Shown here: positions 1 to 6,380 of the stretch, one piece after another
Layout: each line of letters opens with the position of its first letter
Position numbering within the stretch: position 1 is the first letter of the stretch
NCBI GenBank assembly: GCA_963664845.1
Contig: OY761615.1
Coordinates: 2,728,001-2,792,000 of the forward strand
Length of the DNA stretch: 64,000 bases
Source of the DNA: CAIYTF01 sp963664845
Lineage (GTDB): Bacteria > Bacteroidota > Ignavibacteria > Ignavibacteriales > Ignavibacteriaceae
Reading direction: 5' to 3'
The notes under the pieces: model-generated
What the model was told of the DNA's origin: nothing
What the model saw: the letters and a program-made list of their open reading frames with translations, nothing else
Databases searched by the model: none
Position numbers and translations under genes: made by a program

Positions 1-450
1 TTCGTTCGACAGGGACTTAAATTCACCGGTTTCCACACCAAGTTGCAGGACTTTTTCCAATAACCTGGTCTCAGTTTCATTAAAATTCTTTTGTATCCTA
101 TCTATCAACTGGGTATTCTGGGTGATCTCGCCTACCAGAATACTATATATAACGGTCCGTTCGTGTATTTCCTGCGAAACCATGGAAATGTAGGTTTGGA
201 GTTTGTCCTTGGCTTTGGCTGTTTTTGACATGGCCTCTTCGGCCAAACGGGTGATGTTTGTTATTTCCTGAGTGGCAATAGTGTGGAATATCTCTTCCTT
301 GCTTTTAAAATAGTAATAAAGGGTGCTTTTACCTTTGCCGGCGGCGTGTGCAATATCCTCCATTGTGGTTTTGTGCAAACCCCACTTTTGGAACACCTTG
401 GTTGCAGCTTCCAATATGGAAGTCTTCACTATTTCGTCTTTTTCTATCAT
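1..450 (-). CDS. TetR/AcrR-family transcriptional regulator, partial
   Basis: The reverse strand from an ATG at 448-450 reads open to the window edge, about 150 residues, so the C-terminal end is missing. The N-terminus begins MIEKDEIVKTSILEAATKVF and continues with a typical TetR helix-turn-helix (TTMEDIAHAAGKGKSTLYYYF, roughly residues 28-48) followed by FKSKEEIF. This is the standard DNA-binding domain of TetR repressors; the following helices would form the ligand-binding domain. No target gene is visible because the downstream side lies outside the window. No strong Shine-Dalgarno sequence is seen. The family call is firm; ligand and regulon are unknown. Confidence 0.88.
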   Translation of the reverse strand, partial: MIEKDEIVKTSILEAATKVFQKWGLHKTTMEDIAHAAGKGKSTLYYYFKSKEEIFHTIATQEITNITRLAEEAMSKTAKAKDKLQTYISMVSQEIHERTVIYSILVGEITQNTQLIDRIQKNFNETETRLLEKVLQLGVETGEFKSLSNE

Positions 451-785
451 GGTCGTTTCGAATATTTTCGTATTGTAGTCGAAACATAGCGCATTTGTTA
501 TTCAAATGCAAGCTTTTTTTGGGGTCGCCCTTTTTTGCCCAGTATTTCCCGCTTCGCATTCTGTTCGCCATCCAGTGCCTTTCGTCCTCAAACACCCCAG
601 TGTTTTAATAACTCTACGGGGTGCTTACTCTGCGCCCTTGGCGATTTACTTTGCGTCCTCTGCGGTTCCTTCTCCTTACTTACAGTCGAGAAATCACAAA
701 AAGAATCATGCCTTTTGCCTATAAGGAGTTGAGTATGCGCGTGTAATGGATTAGATAAAGAGGTTAATTCGGGAAGTAAGTATCG
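451..785. other. Intergenic stretch with a dispersed-repeat copy
   Basis: No credible gene. The part at about 600-695 contains words such as CTGCGCCCTTGGCG and TTTGCGTCCTCTGCGGTTCC, which recur in altered form at 19255-19420 and 46138-46400. Short ORFs on both strands have no family resemblance. Confidence 0.5.
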
Positions 786-813
786 CCGGTGCCGCCGGAT
801 AGGACAGCACCGG
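786..813 (-). terminator. Possible terminator of the flagellin gene
   Basis: An inverted repeat CCGGTGC (786-792) / GCACCGG (807-813) gives a 7-bp GC-rich stem with a 14-nt loop, 25 nt past the flagellin stop codon. The trailing T-rich tract is weak, so it may be a 3' stabilising hairpin rather than a classical intrinsic terminator. Confidence 0.4.
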
Positions 814-837
814 GATAAAAGCGGTCAAAGAAAGCGC

Positions 838-1692
838 TTATCTGAACAATGAAAGAACTGCCTGGGGAGCAGAATTCAATTGAGATAACATTGAGGTAGC
901 TGCCTGACCGAGAATGCTGCCACGTGTTGCGTTCAATTGTTCCATTGCCATATCGGCGTCAAACAGACGACTGTAGCTGGACTGGGCATTAGAGATGGAC
1001 GTGCTGAGCGTGTCCGCTTTAATGTCAAGACGTTGCTGGAAGTTACCAATTTTTCCAAGAGCTGCAGTCACTTCACTCTTCAGTGTGGCTAAGTTAGCCT
1101 GAAGGGTTGTGATGGTTGCACTGTTGGTAACGCTGGCGCCTGAGGCAACAAGCAGGTTTCCGAGCGAAGCGTTGAAACCGGTTTTATTTCCGGAAAGGAT
1201 CGAAGAAGCAAAATCGAGCTTAATGGTGTCGGTATAGGTATTACCAACCTGGAAGCTAAACCCTGATTTTGCATCGGCGGCTCCTGTCAACAAACTCGTG
1301 TTATTGAACTTGGTTGTGTTCAACACTGATTGAATTTCCGTTGCCAGAGAAGTAATGTCGGATGCGATTGCCGTGCGATCAGCCGTTGGGTTTGTTGCGT
1401 CAGAGAGTTTTCCTTCGATCTTGATTAACAGATCGTTGGTGGAAAGAAGTGAACCTTCAGCGGTTGAGAGCAGGTTTTTTGCACCGGAAACGTTGTTCTG
1501 TGCTGCTTGCATAACGGTGATCTTGCCTTCAAGTGATTTACCGATATTGAAGCCGGATGTATCATCAGCTACTGAGTTTATCCGTTTGCCGGATGCGATT
1601 TTCAACTGTGCAGTTGCTGTTTCTTTGTTGACTTTTGCCAATGCGTTATATGCACTGAGCGCGTCAACGTTTGTATTGACCCTGAATCCCAT
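838..1692 (-). CDS. fliC: Flagellin
   Basis: Structural subunit of the flagellar filament, exported by the flagellar type III apparatus. The 284-residue protein starts MGFRVNTNVDALSAYNAL and has the conserved flagellin N-terminal helix region (ASGKRINSVADDTSGFNIG) and C-terminal helix ending SAPQAVLSLFR. The short central region, about 100 residues, means a filament with small outer domains. The open frame extends 18 codons further upstream, but the ATG at 1690-1692 is preceded by a strong GGAGGT site and begins the canonical flagellin sequence, so it is chosen. The gene stands alone; other flagellar genes must lie elsewhere. A sigma-28-like promoter is visible upstream. Flagella are unusual in Bacteroidota but known in Ignavibacteria. 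Confidence 0.95.
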   Translation of the reverse strand: MGFRVNTNVDALSAYNALAKVNKETATAQLKIASGKRINSVADDTSGFNIGKSLEGKITVMQAAQNNVSGAKNLLSTAEGSLLSTNDLLIKIEGKLSDATNPTADRTAIASDITSLATEIQSVLNTTKFNNTSLLTGAADAKSGFSFQVGNTYTDTIKLDFASSILSGNKTGFNASLGNLLVASGASVTNSATITTLQANLATLKSEVTAALGKIGNFQQRLDIKADTLSTSISNAQSSYSRLFDADMAMEQLNATRGSILGQAATSMLSQLNSAPQAVLSLFR

Positions 1693-1793
1693 AAAAATAC
1701 CTCCGTGTATTGGGGTTTGTAAAATACCGGCTGACATCCCTGCCAAAGCCGGAAGAGCGTTTTGTCCTATTTAATTTTCGCCCTCACCCGAAA

Positions 1794-1821
1794 CTATCGA
1801 AAGAAGGTAAAAAAATATTTA
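1794..1821 (-). promoter_or_regulatory. Possible sigma-28 (FliA) promoter of flagellin
   Basis: On the minus strand, TAAATATT (from 1821 downward) and TTCGATAG (ending at 1794) are spaced about 12 nt apart, close to the FliA consensus TAAAGTTT-N11-GCCGATAA. This places transcription about 90 nt upstream of the flagellin start. The -10 matches 5 of 8 positions, so this is suggestive only. Confidence 0.4.
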
Positions 1822-2168
1822 GTTCGGAATTGTGAATTGTTGTGGAATGGCAACCAGCTCGCGCTTTCCGGATACACTTATTATTGGGATGCCTGCATTT
1901 TATTTTGAGAAAATACTGATTGTATCACCAGACAAACGACAGGGAAAAGAAAGAGCGCATAATTATCGGTTTAGGACAACCCAGCTAATCTTCGAGAAGA
2001 TAACCAGCCCCCTAAGAACCAGCGACATGTGCACCCCCAATTCCCCAAACCATTAATTTCGGCTGCCCTCTTCGCGTCGTATAAATCCTACCTGAAATCG
2101 CAACTTTCTTATTATCTTTACACCATTAATTTTTGAAAATAAATAATAACAATAACACAGAGGTTACC
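1822..2168. other. Intergenic region between divergent genes
   Basis: Separates flagellin (minus) from the deoxyhypusine-synthase-like gene (plus). No coding potential or clear structure was recognised; it should hold the promoter of the plus-strand gene. Confidence 0.4.
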
Positions 2169-3212
2169 ATGCCAACCAAACAGGAGTTACTCCAAAAAAC
2201 GATTCAGCACTTTGACATTAAACAACACAACGTGGTCCCCCTTGTTGATGCTATGGAACACATGGCTTTCCAGGCAAGGAATCTGAACCGCGCCTCCAAT
2301 ATCTATGACATGGCTTTACAGGAAAAAGACTGCGCCATCATCCTCACCCTTGCAGGAAGCCTCTTCAGCGCCGGACTCAAGAAAATTGTGTATGATATGA
2401 TAATGAACAACATGGTGGATGCCATTGTTTCGACCGGCGCCAATATTGTGGATCAGGACTTCTTTGAAGCGCTTGGCTACAAGCACTATATCGGCACCCC
2501 GTTCAGCGATGACAACGATCTCCGCGAAATGATGATTGACCGCATCTATGACACCTATATCGACGAGGAAGAACTCCGCATTTGCGACGAAACCACCGGA
2601 GTTATTTTTGACAGCCTGGAACCACGCCCCTATTCTTCACGTGAACTGATCATGGAAATGGGTCGCTACCTGGAAAACAACGGCGGTCCCAAATGCGATG
2701 ACAGCGTTGTCTATGCAGCTTTCAAGAAGAACGTTCCTATTTTCTGTCCGGCTTTCTCCGACTGTTCCGCAGGCTTCGGTTTCGTTATGCACCAGACAAA
2801 AAACCCGGACAAGCACGTTTCACTCGACGCAGCAAAAGATTTCCTCGAACTGACCAAGATCAAGATCGCTTCTAAAGAATCAGCCATCTTCATGATCGGT
2901 GGCGGCGTTCCAAAGAACTTCACTCAGGACATTGTTGTTGCAGCCGACATTCTTCAGGAAAACGCACCTATGCACAAATATGCAATTCAGGTAACTGTTG
3001 CCGACGAACGCGACGGCGGACTCTCCGGCTCCACCTTGAAAGAAGCAAGCTCATGGGGCAAAGTTGAAACCACCTACGAGCAGATGGTTTATGCGGAAGC
3101 CACACTTGCAATACCCCTCATTGCCGGTTATGGATTCCACAAAGGCAGCTGGAAAAACCGCGAAGCACGCGAATACACGAAGTTGTTTATGACGGAAAAC
3201 GTCAACGCATAA
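2169..3212 (+). CDS. Deoxyhypusine synthase-like protein
   Basis: The 347-residue protein is homologous over its length to deoxyhypusine synthase, an NAD-dependent enzyme that transfers an aminobutyl group from spermidine to a lysine. Visible hallmarks are the NAD-binding segment (LTLAGSLFSAGLKKIVYDM), VSTGANIVDQD, CPAFSDCSAGF and the active-site lysine in SSWGKVE (about residue 298, the equivalent of the catalytic lysine in the eukaryotic enzyme). Bacteria lack eIF5A, so bacterial members probably act in polyamine metabolism, for example homospermidine-type reactions; that is inference. The ATG at 2169 has an AGAGG site 5 nt upstream and is preferred to a longer frame starting at 2133. A hairpin terminator follows. 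Confidence 0.9.
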   Translation: MPTKQELLQKTIQHFDIKQHNVVPLVDAMEHMAFQARNLNRASNIYDMALQEKDCAIILTLAGSLFSAGLKKIVYDMIMNNMVDAIVSTGANIVDQDFFEALGYKHYIGTPFSDDNDLREMMIDRIYDTYIDEEELRICDETTGVIFDSLEPRPYSSRELIMEMGRYLENNGGPKCDDSVVYAAFKKNVPIFCPAFSDCSAGFGFVMHQTKNPDKHVSLDAAKDFLELTKIKIASKESAIFMIGGGVPKNFTQDIVVAADILQENAPMHKYAIQVTVADERDGGLSGSTLKEASSWGKVETTYEQMVYAEATLAIPLIAGYGFHKGSWKNREAREYTKLFMTENVNA

Positions 3213-3296
3213 CTGTGATTTATGGGATTGGGATGATGTTAGTTCTGATCTCTAAACAATCTTAGACTGGCGCCCGGCCTTGCCGGTGCATAAAAC

Positions 3297-3334
3297 TTAA
3301 AAGGGTTCATCCGGATGCGGGTGGGCCCTTTTAA
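3297..3334 (+). terminator. Intrinsic-type terminator
   Basis: A perfect 9-bp inverted repeat TTAAAAGGG (3297-3305) / CCCTTTTAA (3326-3334) with a 20-nt loop, 85 nt past the preceding stop codon. The A/T-rich stem base supplies a U-tract on either strand. Confidence 0.6.
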
Positions 3335-3457
3335 ATATCAATAGAAAATATCTCCATTTCCTAATGTTTACTATGCCTTGCTATTATTGGTTTATACAAT
3401 ATAGTGTGGAGCCATTAAGCATTTCCCTTTATTAACAAATGCCAATAACAAATCAAT

Positions 3458-3667
3458 ACCCCAACGGGGTATGACCGGAATAACCGTGGGTGAAACCCAT
3501 GGCAGGTAGCCACACAGAATACTTTTCTCTGAAAGATGAAAACGCAAGAACTTATTACACAGCGTTGAACACCTACTGCATCAAACAAATACGATAAGAG
3601 TTCTCCGTTAGGAGAACAATGTTTGTAACACCAGACGCCAAAAGCACCCACAATTTCCCGGAGGGAA
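3458..3667. repeat. Cluster of short REP-like hairpins
   Basis: Four compact palindromes with 3-4 nt loops lie within 210 bp: ACCCC-AAC-GGGGT (3458-3470), CCgTGGGT-GAA-ACCCAtGG (3484-3502), TTCTCC-GTTA-GGAGAA (3601-3616) and TTCCC-GGA-GGGAA (3655-3667). The same style, stem plus GAA/AAC loop, recurs at 26704-26785. These look like dispersed intergenic palindromic elements. A 78-residue minus-strand frame across them (3415-3651) is not credible as a gene. Confidence 0.55.
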
Positions 3668-3814
3668 TATATATTTCCTAAGCATACCCGTTAATGTCAA
3701 ATTAAAAATGGTTAGCCGTATATAGCCCTATACACGGCTGCACCGAACAGTACCAAAAACCTTCATTTCTCCTGGTTTAACACATCCAATGCCTCATCGC
3801 CTCGTATTTTTGTC

Positions 3815-3844
3815 AAATCCAACCCCATATTGGGTTGGATTTTT
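3815..3844 (+). terminator. Strong palindrome with T-tract
   Basis: AAATCCAACCC (3815-3825) and GGGTTGGATTT (3832-3842) form a perfect 11-bp stem with a 6-nt loop followed by T residues. It is followed by two copies of ATTGCCTTGGTTTTTTGTC (about 3861 and 3894). It lies upstream of the DUF4143 ATPase and would insulate it, or form a transcription attenuator in its leader. Confidence 0.55.
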
Positions 3845-3950
3845 GTCTTTTCTACACTTTATTGCCTTGGTTTTTTGTCTTTTTTGCCTTAATATTGCCT
3901 TGGTTTTTTGTCCTTATTATCATAGGTGCGTTAAAAACAAGGAGTTTTGC

Positions 3951-5267
3951 ATGTATATAGCCAGAAAAGCAGATACTGAACTAAAGCGATGGAAACTGGA
4001 AAGCAGCCGGAAACCACTGCTCATGCGGGGTGCAAGGCAGGTTGGCAAGACCAAAACAATACGGGAATTTGGAAAAGCCTTTGATAACTTCGTTGAGGTA
4101 AATTTTGAAGAAAGCCCGCAGCTCAGACCCCTGTTTGATAATGATCTTTCCCCATCCGCATTGTGCGAAAATTTATCAGCCATTCTGCGGACCAGCATTA
4201 TACCGGGTAAAACACTCCTGTTCTTTGATGAAATTCAGGAGTGTCCGAAGGCCATCGCATCACTTCGCTTTTTCTACGAAAAGATGCCTGAACTTCACCT
4301 GATCGCGGCGGGTTCACTACTCGAATTTGCATTACAGGAAATACCCACATTTGGTGTTGGCAGGATACGTTCGATGTTCATGTACCCGTTAAGTTTTTCG
4401 GAATTCCTGGCTGGCGCAGGAGAACAGAAACTGCTTGAAATTGTGGGACAATCGGGTCCCGTTCGTCCGGTCAACGAAGTTCTTCACAAGAGATTATTGG
4501 AATTGGTGAAAAAGTTTATTTACCTTGGCGGCATGCCTGAAGTAGTGGCGGAATATTTTGGAACAGGGGATTTGAATAAATGCCAAATGCTGGTGGATGA
4601 TTTGATTATCTCAGTCCGTGCAGATTTTGCCAAATACAAGAACCGGGCACCGGTCTTAAGGTTGACGGAGGTATTCCAATCGGTTGCAGCTCAGGCGGGA
4701 CAAAAGTTCACCTATTCTAAGGCCTGTGTTCAGGCAAGCAACAAACAAGTTAAAGAAGCTCTCCAGCTTCTCATTCTGGCAGGACTCGTAATCCCGGTCA
4801 CACACAGCAATGCCAACGGAATTCCCCTGGGTGCAGAAGCGAATCCACAAAAACAGAAAATGCTTTTGCTTGATACCGGTATTTTTCAGCGTATAATGAA
4901 TCTTGATTTGACAGAGTTTCTGCTGTCAAATAGCTTTGATGCGATCAACAAAGGCAATGTTGCTGAGCAGTTCGTCGGGTTGGAAATACTTAAGGCCTCT
5001 TCATGCTGGCAAAATCCTGAATTATATTATTGGCACAGGGAGGCAAAGAACAGCAATGCCGAGGTTGATTACGTTATCCCCATTGCAAAAACAATTGTGC
5101 CGGTCGAAGTGAAAGCCGGCACCAAAGGAAGCATGCAAAGTTTGTATTTGTTTCTTGAGGAAAAGAAGCTGGCGAAAGGTATTCGCATTTCAACAGAAAA
5201 TTTTTCTGCTTATGATTCTATTGAGGCATATCCGCTATATGCAGTGGAGAATATAGGTACAACGTGA
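3951..5267 (+). CDS. AAA+ ATPase with DUF4143 C-terminal domain
   Basis: The 438-residue protein has the two-domain architecture of the AAA_14/DUF4143 family: an N-terminal ATPase with Walker A (RGARQVGKTKT, about residues 25-35) and Walker B (TLLFFDEIQ), and a C-terminal DUF4143 region with a PD-(D/E)xK-like strand pattern (NAEVDYVI...IVPVEVKAG). These proteins are widespread, often in multiple copies, and their cellular role is not established; some lie near toxin-antitoxin or mobile loci. The ATG at 3951 has AAGGAG six bases upstream and begins MYIARKAD, the usual family start; the open frame running back to 3789 crosses a terminator-like palindrome and is rejected. The gene neighbours an MNT-HEPN module and may be part of the same accessory block. 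Confidence 0.88.
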   Translation: MYIARKADTELKRWKLESSRKPLLMRGARQVGKTKTIREFGKAFDNFVEVNFEESPQLRPLFDNDLSPSALCENLSAILRTSIIPGKTLLFFDEIQECPKAIASLRFFYEKMPELHLIAAGSLLEFALQEIPTFGVGRIRSMFMYPLSFSEFLAGAGEQKLLEIVGQSGPVRPVNEVLHKRLLELVKKFIYLGGMPEVVAEYFGTGDLNKCQMLVDDLIISVRADFAKYKNRAPVLRLTEVFQSVAAQAGQKFTYSKACVQASNKQVKEALQLLILAGLVIPVTHSNANGIPLGAEANPQKQKMLLLDTGIFQRIMNLDLTEFLLSNSFDAINKGNVAEQFVGLEILKASSCWQNPELYYWHREAKNSNAEVDYVIPIAKTIVPVEVKAGTKGSMQSLYLFLEEKKLAKGIRISTENFSAYDSIEAYPLYAVENIGTT

Positions 5268-5384
5268 AATTTGCATACGGAATTTTGTACACAAGAAATA
5301 TCGCTTTTCCCAACTAAGTATCTATTGAGGGAATATATTCGAAATTGTTTGCAATAAAGCCGGAATGTCCTTTTTGATAATTTC

Positions 5385-5642
5385 TCATACCTCTTCAGCA
5401 TCTATTCCAAAGTAATCATGCGCAATAAAATTCCTGAAGCTTATAATCTTCCTCCACTCAATGGTCGCATTCATATTTCTAAACTCAGGAGAGAGTTTAT
5501 TTGCCATTTCCCCGATCACGATAAAATTCATCAGCGTTGCATCAAAAGATACCAGGTCATTTTCGAATTCTTCTGCGGAGGTAAAGTTCCTGGAAATCCG
5601 TTAGATCTTCCTGCCCGCCTCAAGCATGTTGAAGCAAAGCAT
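5385..5642 (-). pseudogene. HEPN-domain (DUF86-type) toxin gene interrupted by an in-frame stop
   Basis: The reverse strand encodes an 85-residue DUF86/HEPN-like protein ending SFRNFIAHDYFGIDAEEV, with the RNase motif R-X4-H intact (RNFIAH). The reading frame begins at an ATG at 5640-5642 directly after an AGGAGG site, but codon 14 is TAA (5601-5603), where a CAA would restore the family sequence (GRKI-stop-RISRNF). The rest of the frame is clean to the natural stop at 5385. It is the expected toxin partner of the adjacent nucleotidyltransferase. One nonsense mutation, a sequencing error, or reinitiation at a downstream ATG (MNFIVIGEM) are all possible. Confidence 0.75.
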
Positions 5643-5652
5643 TTCCTCCTTA

Positions 5653-5955
5653 TTATACAAATATGGCCTCTCGGAGAATGCTTTCCCTGAATATTGGTTT
5701 TATAGCTCTCTCGCGGCAAAGGTCAACATTGGTCTGAAAATGTTCAACGAGCTCTTCTCTCAGACTATATTTTTTGTCAAAAATGTCAGTGGTCTTCTCG
5801 CCGAATTCAAAAATGATGTCTATATCACTGTTCTCTGTCTGAGAATCCCTGGAATACGAGCCGAATATCCCGATTTTCACGATATTATAGTGAGTCCTGA
5901 AATATTCCTTTTGGGACTCTAGATAGCGCAATATGTCACTTTTTTCATATTTCAT
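5653..5955 (-). CDS. MNT-type minimal nucleotidyltransferase (antitoxin of HEPN-MNT pair)
   Basis: A 100-residue protein starting MKYEKSDILRYL with the nucleotidyltransferase signature GSYSRDSQTENSDIDIIFEF, the GS...DxD motif that binds Mg-NTP. MNT proteins neutralise their HEPN partners, in known cases by AMPylating the toxin. The frame can be extended to an ATG at 5991, but the family normally begins near MKYEK, so 5955 is preferred; no strong ribosome site distinguishes the two. The stop (5653-5655) is followed at once by the AGGAGG site of the HEPN gene, an operon arrangement. The antitoxin side looks intact while the toxin is interrupted. Confidence 0.85.
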   Translation of the reverse strand: MKYEKSDILRYLESQKEYFRTHYNIVKIGIFGSYSRDSQTENSDIDIIFEFGEKTTDIFDKKYSLREELVEHFQTNVDLCRERAIKPIFRESILREAIFV

Positions 5956-5991
5956 ATAGTAGATCAACCCCGGTAAAATCGTTTTCTTCAT

Positions 5992-6346
5992 TTGATTATC
6001 AATAAAATTACCGAATTAATTCCATAAAATGTAACCCGGTTATGATTTGATGTCGCACATCCGGTTTCCAGAAATCATACTTCGCACTCTTTCAACACCT
6101 GATCCGCAACTTGGCTAAAATTCCCATCCTGCACTCTTCAATATAACAGGCCTCTTAGACGGTTGCGCACATAATTATCAACAACAGTCCAGGGAGTAAT
6201 CACGGACAGTTCACTTTACGCAGCCCACCCCTCTGCTTCCTTGCAATAACAACTTAACAAATCCTCACCCTTTCCCATTAACAAGTCTCACATGCAGATA
6301 CTGCTACGATAGCGCTTTAACCCGCCAATAATGCGGTTATTCTACT
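5992..6346. other. Intergenic region, nothing recognised
   Basis: About 350 bp between the MNT gene and the hairpin downstream of the SecA-like gene. No coding potential or structured element was recognised. Confidence 0.4.
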
Positions 6347-6369
6347 CCCCTCTCTTTTCAAGAGAGGGG
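6347..6369. repeat. REP-like hairpin, possible terminator of the SecA-like gene
   Basis: CCCCTCTCTT (6347-6356) / AAGAGAGGGG (6360-6369) forms a 10-bp stem with a 3-nt loop, followed by TTGGGGGTGAG up to the SecA-like stop codon. This word resembles a common dispersed intergenic palindrome. It lies just past the SecA-like stop and may serve as its 3' end, although no U-tract follows on the minus strand. Confidence 0.5.
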
Positions 6370-6380
6370 TTGGGGGTGAG

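Noticed and set aside
3415..3651. 78-codon minus-strand frame
   Set aside because: It runs through the hairpin cluster, has no ribosome site and reads as low-complexity Cys/Phe-rich text.
3789..3950. Upstream extension of the DUF4143 ATPase
   Set aside because: Crosses a terminator-like palindrome and duplicated words; the family start with AAGGAG lies at 3951.
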